DNA of 64,000 nucleotides from Boswellia sacra (GCA_013180625.2 SNVD02010473.1:2976001-3040000), one strand, 5' to 3'. Numbered from the stretch's first letter, positions 36,750 through 51,056 are shown. Notes: generated by a model from the letters alone, not told the origin. A program made the numbers and translations.

Positions 36750-38727
36750 ATGATATACTAATATGATTATAACTATAACCTTTTTCACAAATTTTATAAC
36801 CAAAATTTTGTGTTTTAATTATATTTTTCATATAATAAATATTGATATATTAATTTTTTATTAACCACATATATAGTAAAACACTATTTGTATGTTTCAT
36901 ATGATCTTTTATTTTTAAATAATAATAAGTATACTAGAAAAAGGATACATATGTAAAATACTTATTCAGGTGTATATAGCACAACTTAAAAATAATAATC
37001 ATATTCATAAGAAAATCAGTATACATATGACAAAAAATTAGTAATAGTATTCTTATAAAAGAAGTTACAATAATACTAGATATAGATCTAAATTGTATAA
37101 TCTAACCTGATGTGACGTAAAATTACTAGATGAGTAGTTACTTAAAATTTAATATAAAATAATTAGTTTATCTTTTTTAATTAATTAATTTATTTATTTA
37201 TTAGATAGATGTAGGATTAAATGATATGGTAAATAAAATATCAATTAAAAAAAGATTTAGGATAATTTTTTAGAAGAACGTCTAATGCACATCTGTTGCA
37301 TGAACTTAGCAAGCCTAGTTGGTATAGCAGACCAACCATAGACTGACACGTGGGAAAGAAATGTTAGCAAGGTGGCCACGGGTGAGAAATGTGAAAAGAT
37401 ATTGAAAAATAAAGAGTAGCAAAAGAAGTGCAAAACACGTGTTAGGCTCTAATTGGTCTGCCCACGTACTAGCAAGGATTATTGAGCTAATGCAGCGGAT
37501 GTTTTATAGACTTTTCCCGTCTAAATAATACTACTCATCGTAAACTCTTTATATATATGCCATACATTATTTATTTTTTAAATAATATATGCCAACTAAA
37601 TCTTCGATTTTTTCAACGTGAAACACGATTACATGCTAGAGATTTCTTTTTATAGTTTTATATGGAAGAACTTTCAGTCTTCCACGGTGCTTTGCGTTTA
37701 AAATTTAGAAAGTTTTTCAAATGAAAACAACGAAGAATAATCAACAGTATTCAGAGAAAAGAATCCTGCCGTTAATGTAACCAATGGGCAATGAATGGCT
37801 CCTATCTGCATCAATTGCCCCATATACAGCAGCTGTTTTCGAACTAGAATTGCATGGTTGGCATTCGCATCGCTTTAATGCTTGACAATTGATACGTTCA
37901 ATACATTTCACATTCACCTTTCAGTTCCGATGTCAGTTTGTTTTTTCATTATCAACGGTGGAACTTGCAAGAAACTCGATAGGCTTCGCCGGAAGAAGAC
38001 AATTTCAATTTGATTTAGTCATAGATTTTGCATTGACCCAAAAGGGTTCAATGATTTTTGTGGCCCAAAAAAAAAAATTCTATATGAGTTTAATTTTGAC
38101 CGTTGAAATTAACTAGAGATAATTTGAGTTGTCCAATTATTCTTTTCTTTCCTTTTTTTTTAACTAAAAACTACGACGATTAATTTATAATGTTCTATTT
38201 AAAATTTTTGTAAATCCCAAACGGTATTCTTATTATTTATTTAATTGTGAAATAATAGATTAACATGATAAGTGATTTATTAATGCTATATATAAAAAAT
38301 GAAGTACTAGTTAAGATAAATAAATTTGAAAATTATTTAGATATTTAATATTGTTCGTCAATCATTTCAAAAGAGTTTTTGTATTTTTGCGATCCTTGCT
38401 CGTTACTTTTATAAGTATGATTCCAAATTATCATCCTTTAGCGGCCCACTTCTCACGCATGATTCAATTTAATTTGTTTCTTCTTTCTGTCAATTTACAT
38501 TCTCTTATAACACGATAAAATTTCTATAAATGAAGTTGTATTCTCAAATTTTGGACCTCCAATAATAGATAATAACAAGTTTTTATTTAAAAGGATCAGA
38601 GAATGATCACCTTTAAAAACTTCTTATTTAATCTTCTATTATACAATCTCAAATATGCAAAATCCATGCTCTTTCCCCCAAGTAAAATGAGTTTGGAACA
38701 TTCTTCTCCTTTTTTAAAAACTAAACA
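36750..38727. other. Intergenic region, no gene seen
   Basis: AT-rich spacer. A segment at about 37310-37500 is less AT-rich, with cacgtg-type words (acacgtgg, aaaacacgtg, cccacgta), but no gene is attached to it that I can support. Confidence 0.35.
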
Positions 38728-38913
38728 TTAATATTAGACTTATAACTTATAAACAATCAAAATTTATAATCTGATATGACAGTCTACAAAATTTTATTAG
38801 AGAAACTTCTTTTCTTTTTTTTTTCTCTTCTAGTGAACTTTTATCATATAAACTGTCATATCAAATTGTGAAATTTGAATTATACATAGATTATAAGTTT
38901 AGCACTACATAAA
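38728..38913. mobile_element. MITE family A, copy 4
   Basis: It has the family A order: left ataatctgatatgacagtct, aaaattttattagagaaact, a T-rich centre, gtgaacttttatcatat, and right aactgtcatatcaaattgtg then agattataagtttagcacta. The inverted ends match each other. Confidence 0.7.
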
Positions 38914-39935
38914 ACAAAAAATTAGTCTTTATAATTTGTAAGGAATCCATTCCATATGCTAATTAATTAAAGTTTCCTCCTTTTTATACTAGTATAACAT
39001 CATAGTTTCAATTAAAAAATTAAAAAAAAATAAAAGGAGGGAATCCAGGAGATGTTACTAGGTTAAATTGATAAGATTGTTGTCAAATTTCACCGACTTA
39101 TATTGAGATAAATTCTTGTTTGCTTCTAGCCTTTACACAAACCGACAAAAAATAAGTATTACCATTTTTTTTATTTGCCATTTGACGGATCCTCTTTGGC
39201 CCACTAGTGGGGGTCAATTACCTCGAAAGTGAAGATGCTTTGACCTTCTGGAGAAATGCTGACTTCTGCATTAATCTGAAAGTCAATCCAGAGTTAATAA
39301 CTTGAGTGCAGAGAATCTAATGAGCTTAATCAGTCAATTAATGCTTATTAATTTATTACTGGTGAATATCGTGTAGTCTCAATCTCATGCAATGCAACGT
39401 TGCAACTTGCTTATTTGAAGTAATTAATTACAAGTTCTTTAATTTTTTAAAATTAATTTTAAATTCTTTTATTGTACACAAAAGAGACAATGTTTCATGT
39501 TTCTGTGTAGGTGTGTCTGTTGAGTTTCTGTGCTTGTGTAAACAGATACATGAATTCTTGTTACTGGGGAAGGATTGGTACATGAATTTGAATACGTGAA
39601 AATTCTTTAATGTCCAGAACATTTTATTTTATTGTGATGAAATCCCATGCGTTCTTGTCTAGTTCTTCCTTTATATGCACATGCATACCAGCACTACTAG
39701 CCATCAACTTGTACCAAAAAGTTCTGCAATTTTTCTTAATTTTTTCATAAGCCTTTCTCAACTTAATTGCTTGCCATCACCATTCAATTTAATTTAACAA
39801 TAAAAATATTTCCACCGTATTGATATTGATAGGTAATTAAATGTTTGATCAAACTTGAGAATTTTTAAATAAGAAAAATAATACTCAATGTCTAATAGAA
39901 AACCTTTCTATCGATCTAACCTCCCATTTGTAACA

Positions 39936-40115
39936 TGAATGATAATACTTTTTCCAAATTGTATCCTAAATTATGTGTATTTAACATAGGCTTGCAAAGT
40001 AGGTGATGTGATTATATAAAGGGTGATGCCGTAATTTGAATTTTATCCATATCATTTGGGATACATGATTTTAAGATAAGTTTAGGGTGTGTATCACTAG
40101 TTTCGTAACATAAAC
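39936..40115. mobile_element. MITE family B, copy 2
   Basis: It shares block order with the element at 34.46 kb: aatgataat, attatgtgtat, ataggcttgcaaa, ggtgatgtgatta, atcatttgggatacatgatttt, ataagttt and gtgtatcacta. Overall similarity is moderate. Confidence 0.5.
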
Positions 40116-41440
40116 TTCATTAAAATGTGTTTGATTTATTAATTTAATTTATTTATTTGTGATTATCATTAATTCTGATGTAAATTATATATTTTATTGA
40201 TTTCACCAACCTTCCATAATATACTAACTCGAGTTTTTAAAGATCTTGTGATATCTAGATTATAATATAGTCAATCTGTTTCTATTCTAGTTAATTTATT
40301 TCTTTGTAACACCTTTTTGTACACATTTACGAGAGAATCCTGATAAAAACTTAATCTTAAGTATAAGATAACATACCAAAATGAGGAGCAAGTTAATAAA
40401 TATTCATAATAGAGGAAATCCACCCCATTATCTTTTCCTAAATGAGTCAATCCCATTAATTAATCTTCTCTAGAAGATTTATGCATACATGAGCAATTGC
40501 TTGCTATTTATGCTAAGATATGTTAACCAAAAGCAAAGATTAAGACAAGATTCTAGAGAGGTTACAGCAATCCATGGCTTTCTCGAAGATTGGGTTTCAG
40601 TAACTGATTGTATGATGCTTGATATTCGCCAAATCTTTGAGCAAAAAAATTTGACATTCAAATAACTTGAAAATTCAAAAGTTTTGTTAATGTTTCTATT
40701 CATCACCTCATCGAGACAGAATAATTGAGATGCCCAAAAAGAAGATACACGCATTCAAATCAAAGTTGAACCATTTCACGTATATGATAAATGTGTGGAT
40801 TTCAGTGCATGAATTAATACAAGTCTAGAAATATAAGGACAGACCATTTCACTATCTTAATTTAGGACCACCATGTAAACGAGCTTTCCGTTATACTGTT
40901 TTGTAATTTTTCATTTGTGGTCTTAACTATTTTGCATCACTAGTTCTCGAATAATAGCTAGGAATGATACAATTCGTTTCCTTCAATATTCTTCTCTAAT
41001 ATATCTTACTATCAAAGTTCAATTAATTAAATTCTGTGTAATAGTTCTAAAAATTCTACAAACCCCTCTAACTATCCCTTTGTCAAACTATATATTTACA
41101 GTCTAAAAAATCCGTTTTTTAAAATAATTTTTACCTATCTATTTGTTTTCTAGAACTCTATATGTCTTCTTAATCTCAATATAAAATCAGTGAATTAATT
41201 TTTAATTAATAGATAAATTAAATTAAAATGAAATAAATTTTAGAAATAATTTACGGAAAATATCAATTTAACATTTCAATTATATGTATATTAAAAAAAA
41301 AATTGGGATGAAGAGTATTTTTAGTGATCACTTGACCAAAGAGTAGTCGAGGGTTTTGGAATTTTCAGAATAATAGGGTTTACATGAATACTGGGAAGTA
41401 AAATCTATCTTAGTTATACAGTATAACATATATATAAATG
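40116..41440. other. Intergenic region, no gene seen
   Basis: AT-rich spacer. The short minus-strand frames at 40271-40456 and 40479-40754 have no recognisable motifs. Confidence 0.35.
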
Positions 41441-41606
41441 TTTTTTTAACATAAATTGTGAATCAGTCTACCAATACACTTTCAACAATTGAGATTGAAT
41501 CTGACATGTATAACTAATACAACTTCGAAATAGCAAATTTTAGATTCAATCTCAACCGTTAAAAGTGTATTGATCTAATGACTTGCAATTTTTGTTAAAA
41601 AAAAAT
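41441..41606. mobile_element. Short hairpin MITE (~165 bp)
   Basis: The left arm (ttttttaacataaattg, aatacacttt, gagattgaatct) is the near reverse complement of the right arm (agattcaatctc, aaagtgtatt, caatttttgttaaaaaa). The arms are ~65 bases each around a ~35-base loop. Non-coding. Confidence 0.7.
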
Positions 41607-43993
41607 TGGTGTTATTGAATCTAACATTCTAAGGGCTCCTCACGCTGCAGTTTTATTTTAATCTTAAGATTAATTTTTACCTCTATTATCTTTTTTTATT
41701 ATAACCTCCCATGTTTGTCAAATCTTACAAAACGATCCCATTCAAAGGTTCACGAGGCTGGCTTTACCCATGCATGCAAATTTGCTGACAGTATAAAACT
41801 GAACTGCAAATTTGAAGCAGTCATAACTCATAATTTGAACGCATAATTAGTATATTTATCTCGAATTAACTCTGATTCTATCAAAGATAAGGGCCGAATA
41901 TTCCACGTTAAAATAAATAAAAAGAAATTATTGATAGCGAAGTCATCTATTCTAAAGAGAGCTTGGGGCTGGCCTCCCAGGTCCCATTAAGAATCGTGCA
42001 TGGAACCTGGCCGAAAGTTAAACCTTGAAATTTTATAACCTTCACATTTGGGAAGTTTTATCTAGACTTGCTAAGTATGATAAATTTTGTTTAAAGAATA
42101 CGACAACTAGTATCATCTTTGGATATGTTCTATCTAAATTCAAATCCAACGTGCTAATCTAATGGTAGGGATTGGTGAGTCGGTGCGTGAAACATTTCTA
42201 ACAATATAGTAAAATGGTCCTATATGTAAAGTTACTTTTCCAAAAGATAATATATATTTATATACTTGCAAAGATCATGTACTAATTAATTAATTTGTGA
42301 CTAGATAGAAGAAAGATTATAAAATGTCATCAATTGCGGAAAGGTTTTGCGAGAATCATCATAATCTGTTAATGATTAAAGCAGCAATTGATCATGATTG
42401 AGAGTACTTTTTATTGGAATGGTAAAGATGTCTTTAGATGGTTCATGATTACAGAGTAATTTTGTGTTTGTATACTTTGTTTTGTTTTTGTTGAAATAGA
42501 CAAAAACGCTTCTTAAAGTCTAAAAAAGTGTGATAGTGCTTTTATGTACCATTAAATTCAGATTTTTTTTACAAAAAATATGAATTGTGAACACATTAAT
42601 CGATTGATAAAAATCTTAATATAGATCGTACAATTTCAATATGAAACCGTTTCACGTTATCGTGCTGTGTTGTGCATACATTTAATATAATGAAGTCAAA
42701 GAAAAGGGAGAAAGAATTGTTGACCGATTCAGTCAATAAAGGATGGGAAAGGGGGCATGGACATATGCATTGTTACTCCAATTACAAGGAAACATGCATT
42801 CCATGAATTCGAAGGAACATATTCTCATCGGGTTAGGGCAGAGGCATTGTCCCAATAGGCCCGTCTGAAGGAGAACAAATTTGGAGCAAGTTTGGTCCAT
42901 TCTTTGTATGTGGTATAGATGCCCTACGGCTGAAATTAAAACAATTGGAGATAGGAAAGACATATTTGAATCCGGGACTGGCACGTGTTTCTCTTACATT
43001 AACCAGTTTGTCAAGTCTGAAAATGTTCTGTGTTTTCGTTGATGCCGAAAATAGTTGCGAGTCTTGGGCCGACTGAAGTGGGCCGTGGGCCAACCATGGG
43101 GTATGTTTGGCCGTGACTTACGTGAAGACTTAGTGTTGCGTTGGCAGACAAAAACCCCTTTGTTCAAATCAAAAGAGCAATCTAACCCTACACAAGTTTT
43201 TCTCGGGTTTGCCATTACCAAGTAATTCCATCTCTTGTTGAAACTTGAAAGCATCTTTGAATGCGTTAGAGGAGTTGACTGTTGAAGAAGTTGATAAAAT
43301 AGAAAGTAATATAGGGGTTTCCTCGAGAACTTGTGGACGAATGCATCTTGGTTTATACGCTCGGTAATCATCCCAATTTGACAAAATGAAGCATTCTTTG
43401 CCTTGTTTTCATATGATACTGTTTTCCAACCACTGTCATACATCTTTTGGATCACATTTGCTAGTTACAATCGTCAGCTTAGCTACACGTGTTGGCATTA
43501 CAACGTGTTTCTACAAGTATGTTCTCTTCGAACCAATTTATGTTTCCATTATAAACACTTCTCAAGTTATTTTGTAATTTGTGTTTCCCAATACATTTTA
43601 CAATAAACTATACGGTATCCATTTGACATTACCAAGTCGATTACTACATCAATTAAGAAACAAGTTAATAAACCAACAAAAGTAACCATAACTACATAAG
43701 ATTTCCCAGGCATGCTTAATTCTACTACTTCAATGACCAAGCAGATTGTATGAAAATAAACAAAATGCAACTAATTCAATAAGCAAAATCTTAGAAAATT
43801 CGACTAAAAGTAATACGCGAAATTGATCATAGAGAAAATTACTTCTATGGTTAGTAACTCTGAATTTTGGCAAAGAAAACAAACTTCAAAAAGTTGCTAT
43901 CACATGCTTACATTACTTATGAATTCTCTCCCGCATGTATCTCAGATTCTTTCAGGAAAAAAAAGCATGAGCCTCATTTCAGAAACATAAAAA
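41607..43993. other. Intergenic region downstream of ALG6, with a stop-poor stretch
   Basis: Mostly AT-rich. The segment at about 42720-43460 is visibly richer in G and C and is open in several frames on both strands at once, including a 150-codon minus-strand frame (42994-43455). I do not recognise any of these products. Simultaneous openness in several frames points to base composition rather than a gene. Confidence 0.35.
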
Positions 43994-46900
43994 TCAATTA
44001 AGCTTCTTTACCTTATCTTTTGTAGAATGTCTGGATAACAACCATTGCTTTGCATTAGTGTGAAAGGCAAACAAAATGAACTGAAAGAAGCAAAGAAGCA
44101 TTATCACTGCTTCAAAGAGGTAAGGGAACTTCGCAGGAGGACGCATGGTTAAGTAAACAATATGAAGAACAAATGAGCAAAAATAAAGAAAGCCTATCAT
44201 AATTGATGCAAAAGAGGCAGAAGGCTTGGTTTTCATCCTATGTGATCTTCCACCGGGTGCATAGTAAAGAAGAGTAAATAGAGCATATACGGCCATGTAT
44301 GGTAACACCAGTTTGTCCCGACAGAGAAGCGGAAACATAGAAAATAATGCATTATGAGTTAACCATCTGAAAGGATGTGGCTCTTCTAGAGCCAGTAGGC
44401 TTGCAGGCAAAAGTGGCAGCAGAATAGACTTCTCATGTACTGCAGATTATAGATGCAAGCAATGATTCAAACAATTTCCGCATGAGAGAAATGCCAAGGA
44501 CAAAGCAAGGAGAAGAAATTTTACTTACCTTGGAATGAAAATAAATAGAATGAGAAAGAACTATTTAGAAGCCCATAAAGGAATCCTTTGCCACTAGGAG
44601 CCATTACTTGCTGAACCATTGAGGGAAGGCAACTTAAAACAGTTGCAGTAAAGCTAATAAACTTCAATGATTGCAATGTAAACAATCGCTTCCACTTTAT
44701 AAGAATTGACGAGGTGCACCAAAAATTTGCCACATAGTCCTCATAGATCCCTCTCTCAAACGGGGCAAGACGGGAAAGAACCTGTAGACACACCAATTTC
44801 CAATTTTTAAATAGAGGGGCTGTTGAATGGCAATTGGACAGTTAGTCTGATATTTTACACGATGTTCAATATTTTCTTCCCCTTTTCTCATTCAGTTTAC
44901 AAATACAATCTTAGGGTAGAGAAACTGAGAAATGGTAATACAGCAGTTAGTAGGATATTTGATACCAGATTCAATATTTTCTTCTTTTTTTCTCATTATG
45001 TCTAACAATTACAAATAATGGGTAATTCCATGTCCGGAAAAGCTTTACCACGTTCAAGAAATCATTAATGTGTTTACCATGTTCGAGAAAATAATTAATG
45101 TGTTTACTTCAAGATTCAATTAATATGATCTATCCATCATCTGTGACCCAGAACATATGGCAAAGATTTAGTGTTAGTATATCTAGCCAGAACATGGGAT
45201 GTTCAATAAAATTCATAAGCTTTCTCTTCTTAACACCACAGAACCCTCACTGGATGAAAGGGATCGCTATCTGGGCTAATTTATAGCAAGATATTCAGAA
45301 TATAACTAAATCTGATACTATGCTTTTAAACTATTAAGTCCGTGGAAGAATGTTAGTTTTTGAAATATGAGAAGCTAAGGCCATTATTCACATATCTAAG
45401 CCAGAAAAACAAGAAATATACTATTAACCGACTCAGATTTCTGTCAGACCAACAAATTGTGCAATAAACAAAAGAGAATGTTTTGATGCTGTTTACCCCA
45501 AAAAAGGCATCTGCTGAATGAAGATACGGCCACCAAACAATGGCGAACGTTCCTAAGACCACCATGCCCAGTTTTATGACCTCTACAAGCGGATTCTTAC
45601 GTCTTAGGCATTTACCCAAGAGATGGCTGAAAAAAGCAGGTGCATAATATGCACTCATCTGCACAACAATAACATCTAACAATTAAGCGTCATCCACGTA
45701 CTCTCTGAACAGCTCGTTAATAAAATACTAAAATAAACAGAAATCAGACAAAAAAAATATATATTAAAAAAATCATGCTACTTACTTATATAAAATTCCA
45801 CCTAAACAGATAAGCTAGAGAAATGAATTACAATTGGAGATTGCCAGGTAATAGATATGAGAAAACCAGCAAAGTGTTTGGTGTTTCTTCTCAGCCATCC
45901 TACAATTTAGTTTCTCATCTGTTTAATACAGCATGTATGCAAGCATAGCTCTATAGATGTGCAGAAATGCAATTTAGTAAAAGCATTGCAACCAAACAAT
46001 TGTACACAAACTTGAGATATCTGTCTTATCTTGAAGTGGCTTAAAAACTTCTTCCAGTAAAATAAATTCAACTAAGTTAAAATTCATTCAATATGCTAAA
46101 AAACCTTGCATAAACATATGTTGGAAGAAAAGCTTATGTTTGCAGAGACCCTTGGACAACCTCCAGTGAAGATGAAACAAGATCACACTAAACTTCTTTT
46201 CTGTGTTGCTTCCTCTCTATTCGCTTCTGAGGATTTCACACACAACGTAGTAGCTAATATTGCTGATTCATTTCATCTTTACAACTCAATAGGGGTAGAA
46301 CATTTTTCTTCAACTTTAGTTCCAAAACCGTGTCATAGATTTAATTCACTACAACAGCAACTATATTCAGGGAAAGCCTTATGAACAAACATTTTTCTGC
46401 AATATATTAAAAACACTTTACGGTAATGAAAGGCACAACTTATAAGAGTCCAAAGTATTCAGTTTGCAGATGAAAGGGATTAAATATGAAAATTAACTAC
46501 ATAAACATGGATAAAGAAAGGATATACATGCAAAGATATCATGTGAGTTTGAATTTGATGGCAGTTCTGGTTGTGTGGTTCTGTAGGCTCACAGCTGGCA
46601 CTTCCATATAAGGTTGAATGAAATTAAGCTCCCATGCAGAAATCCAATCATGATAGAATTCAATACTCTGAACTTCAATGGTTGCAGACAATGCCTCAAC
46701 CAATTTTAAGTGGAATAAAAGTAACACCGAATTAAATGTGCGCCAAGATTTCAGATTCAATCGGTCATCAGAACAGTTTTTATTATACAAAACTATTGAT
46801 AAGATTTAAACCTAAGAAATGTCCCAAGACGACCCCACATGTATTCTATTTTTGCCAAAGATCAGCAGATTTCATCAAACCTCTGTTGCTTGACACCAAT

Positions 46901-48189
46901 AACCAATTCCATAATCACAGGCATACAATAGACATTTCATCCACCTATCACATGAATCATCACCTTAAGTACATGATAAGAAATTAATAGACTAGAGAGA
47001 TAGTATGAAGACAAATATTGTATGAACATGAATCAGTTAATTACTAGAATTATAAAAATAAAAAAGATTAAAAAAAAAACCTATATAAAACCCAACTGAT
47101 AATTTGGCACAGCAAAGGTCTACAAATTAGAGGGTTTTAAGCATATTTGAACTACCTATGGTTATAACAGGTAAAATTTGCTACTATTTGGGATAAGTGC
47201 AAAAGCTTAGAAAGATAATTGAAAAGCTATAACGCAATGCGAGAGTAACATGGAGAAAGCACCTGTTTATGGTTGAGAGCAAGAGTGAACAGGAAACTAG
47301 CTATAAGATCCTTCTGAGCAAAGATACCAGCAATAGCACCCACGGTAAGGCCCAAGCTGATGCAGTTGTACTGATTGAGAACCATAAATAATGAGAAATG
47401 GTATTTATTGACAATTCAGAATAAACAGTAAACAAAAGGAACAAGCAACAAGCAACTAAGCAAAAGATCTTTAATACCTGAAAATGACCATGGTCGATTA
47501 ATATCAGACACGGATTGATTAGAAGAATTGCAATGTGCCACCCTATGTCACTTTTTCGGCTGTTTTTGTGATTAGTGTAGTACACGAAAACAAAATAAAA
47601 AACAGCAGGAAAGAATATCAGAGCATCAGAGGATAGAACTGTCCATCTCATCAGCAGTTTTCTGCAAAGAAAAAGGGACATAAATTAGAAAGTGAAAGAA
47701 AATTTAAAAATCAGTAACTGAAGGGTGATCATAAAAAAAGTGTAACGATACGAACCCGATATAGGTTTCATAACCACGAGAAGAAAAGAGGGCAACAGAG
47801 TCTGGATCAAAAAATCTAAGAAAAAGGCCATGAATGTAACTCTGGTAGGCAGTCAGGGGAGGATAGTCAAGACCCCAGTAACTAAGATCATTGACAGTAC
47901 TGTTACGGTACCAGTCTATAACAGGAAGATTAGTAGTGATCTCCATCCAGTGCCTCTGCGCTTCATAATCCCCATACTTGGGAGGATTACCAGCTCCAGA
48001 GTAAGGATGGAGTGACACAGCAACTCGAACTAGTAACGCAAACAGAGCAATACACAAAAATGAAGCTCCAATGCCTTTCTCCACCAACCACCACCAGCAT
48101 CCATCATCCCCGTTATCAAACTCTTCTTTCTCATCCATCAACTTCTCTTCTTTCTTCTTTCCCATTTCTCTTTTGCTCACAATTCCCAT
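43994..48189 (-). CDS. ALG6: ALG6, dolichyl-P-Glc:Man9GlcNAc2-PP-dolichol alpha-1,3-glucosyltransferase
   Basis: Multi-pass ER membrane enzyme (family GT57, GT-C fold). It adds the first glucose to the lipid-linked Man9GlcNAc2 precursor for N-glycosylation, with dolichyl-phosphate glucose as donor. Exons, in transcript order, are 48189-47756, 47661-47478, 47370-47263, 45658-45497, 44781-44529 and 44439-43994. All introns are GT-AG; intron 3 is ~1.6 kb. The product is 528 residues, close to the usual ALG6 length. A charged cytosolic tail (about 1-30) precedes a first membrane helix (about 40-60). The hallmark luminal block follows, [16 protein letters not shown], with the family's catalytic Asp at position 74, then DWYRN and [17 protein letters not shown]. 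Further blocks are [23 protein letters not shown], and VHEKSILL, the last formed across the final junction. The C-terminus is hydrophobic and ends in a basic [11 protein letters not shown] 48189 is the first in frame; M9 or M18 are alternatives. ALG8 is the close relative, but these blocks fit ALG6. Confidence 0.95.
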
Positions 48190-51050
48190 CAATAATCCAT
48201 CTCTCTCAACACCTTAATTTAACCCAATAAAAAAATAATAGCTCAGAATTTAGCAGAAACAATAATAATGGATTACAGTCAACTACTTGTTGCAGGTGAT
48301 TTAGCAGTAATAAATATGATTAGAAACCCAATAGGAGAAAGGTTTTAATTAACGAAAGCACGCGGTGGACAGGCTTACCGGCAATGGTGATCGGGTGATG
48401 ACTCGACGGCGCGTGGACGGTTGACCCACGCTTAGACTCGGTTGCTTATTGGGTTGTCTTATAATCCCGGTGAGGTGACGACGGTGCCGTTTCGCTCGAT
48501 CTAATTGAGTCGTGCACACAGTCATACCCAACAAAAAATAAATAAATAAAATACAGAAAACTCTTGAGGCCCCTAAGAAACAAAAAACTCATCAACATCC
48601 TGTTAAATTAAAAACTACCATTAAACCCCCCAAAAGTTAACTACCGTTAGTTTAGACTGAATATGACTAATAAATTTCCGATTTTACCTTTATATATTAA
48701 TTCTAATTCAATAATTTATATAATATGAGTTGGTAAAATATCAATAGATGAATAAAAAATAAAAATAAAAATAAGTTAAGAATATTATATATAATTATCC
48801 ATCCACTAATATTCTGTCAACTTAGGTTTAAGAAAAATTAGTTGTAAATAGGTTAAAAAAATAATTGATTGTAAATAAATTAAAGGTATAGTATTATTCT
48901 TAAACTATTGTTTATTCTAACCTAATACATCTTCAACTCAAAAATAATTCCGAAACAATTTTCATCTCTCCAAAGCACACACCACAGAGTTCGGGTTTTT
49001 CCTACAATTCTTCAGTGTTCCTTTTTTTTTTTAACATAAAATTAGAGGAATGAGCATAAATTTTAGGAATCATAAATATTTCTAATTTTTTTAATGGAAT
49101 TTTGATGTTTATGCTTATTTTCTGAAATTTTTATAAAAAAAAAACTAAGTACTTCCCTTGCTCTGTAGCAAGATTGCAAAATTTATGGGATGACATATAC
49201 AACCTAGGCTAAGTTTTTCAGTATCAAGCCAACTTTTAAGCGTAATCCCAATTTATGAGAAAATAGGAAAAGGAAAAAAAAAATTCCCAAACTCATTGGC
49301 AATCCGAAGTAATTGTAAGAAAATATGATTAATTTGAGAGACATTGCATAAATCAATGAAACACAAACACGTTCTGGAACAACTAAAAAAAACAAAAAAA
49401 AGAAATCCCCAAAAGACCAGGGAAATCCCAAGTGCCAAAACCCGTTTTGTTAAGAAATCTGAGGATGAGCTTATTTCTTCAAAACATAAACCGGATTCTT
49501 TGAGGAATGTGGAAATTTCTTTGAATAACGGAGAGCAAAAGAGACGGGAGAGAAGGGATGATAAAAGAGGAAAATCATAATAATATACTAAATGACCATT
49601 TTGCCCTTCGACCGTTAAGGTTAAATTGGTGAAGGTTTCAACTTGGTTCTGTTTTCGGCGGATGTTGATCTATTGCACAAAAATCTTTTAGGTGACTCAA
49701 AATATCCCAAAAAAATGCTACCTTTTAATCAATCAAATTCTTATCAATTTAAGATAATATTCAAAATTTAAAATAGTTACAACAATTCGTTCTAGAAAAA
49801 CATTTTGGGAAATCTGAAAATAATCCAAATTCTAATTTTTTTTATCACTTAAATCACATATGGAGATATTAATAGATATTCTATTAATGTTTTTTTTTTG
49901 TAAATAATTTCATTGGGTTTAATTTCTTTAACTATAAGCCTTGCCTCCAATTGAAGTTCGTCAATTTCTCCTCAATGCATATATTGTACACTAGATTCAC
50001 TTCTTTAAAATCTCTTTCTATTTGTGTGGCTTCCACAACTATTTCCTGTAACCCTTTTGCACATAGAAGGTAACGTAGAAGTAGCTTCTATGTTGAGAAG
50101 GTATACACGTGTAGAATGCTTAATCAATTAGGTTTTATTATAATTATATATAGATTAATATAGGGGTAATTTTATGATAAAATTTTTAATATAAAATGGA
50201 TATATTGACAAAAAAATTTGTAAACTAATGTAATATTGATTTAATTATCCTATATTTATTAGTTAATTATCTAATTTATGATACTTGCTTTTGAAATACA
50301 CAAACTAGTAATAGTAAATCACAATTAACTAATACAATGTCTAACAATTAACATATCGTAATCATAGTTGGATAACTCAACCAAATTACCAAGTAAAAGG
50401 GCAAATACTAATTTAAAAATAAAGAAAACACCCTATAACTGTTTATTTCTATAATTTTGTTTTTTTCTGTTGTTCATATCATAACTCTGATGATCTTTCT
50501 TAATTAATTTCTCTTAACATAATAATTGTAAATAGACCTTTAATCCAATTATAATATAAACGAGGGAAAGTGAATAACAAAATCAAAATAAAATAAGAAT
50601 AGGAAGATGGATCACCGAAACAAACTTTGGCTAATTATTTACTATTAATTTCCACGCAATACTTTAAAAAAGTAATGAGCTTTATAAAAGAGGTAAAAAA
50701 TTCTTCTACAATTTCGTTAAGCGAAAGTAAAGAATAAAGATTAAAAAATAAAAATAAAACCTAATTCAAGAAAATAAAAACTCTGTAGCTTGGCACGTGC
50801 CATACGAATTTTCCCCAAAAATTGCCAACACAGTTCGCTGGACGCCGAAATCTAGCTTATTCTATATCTATACACTTCTAATCTAACAGGTGCTGACGCA
50901 ATTCACAAGCCCTATCCTTTATCAAACCCCTCACCATCCACTCGAAACACGACACTCGCCACCGAACCTCACTTACACTACGTGTCCGTATATTATTCGT
51001 CCTTGAGCTACGGTTACGTGTCCCCCAGTCAATCGAACATCTCTCACTCT
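48190..51050. other. Spacer between divergent ALG6 and RAD23 genes
   Basis: The 48200-48530 part should hold the ALG6 promoter and 5' UTR; it is less AT-rich around 48360-48520. The rest is AT-rich. A lysine-rich open frame at 49344-49580 (+) and frames on the opposite strand are A-tract artefacts. There is no supported gene. The 50780-51050 part is the RAD23 proximal promoter and includes gcacgtgcca at about 50793 and acgtgtcc words. Confidence 0.5.
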
Positions 51051-51056
51051 GCAGGC

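Noticed and set aside
37310..37345. tRNA-like phrase 'tagttggtatagcagacc'
   Set aside because: It resembles an A box, but there is no B box at the right distance and no cloverleaf.
49344..49580. 78-codon Lys/Arg-rich plus-strand frame
   Set aside because: It is produced by A-rich sequence. The opposite strand gives a Phe-rich frame, typical of low-complexity DNA rather than a gene.
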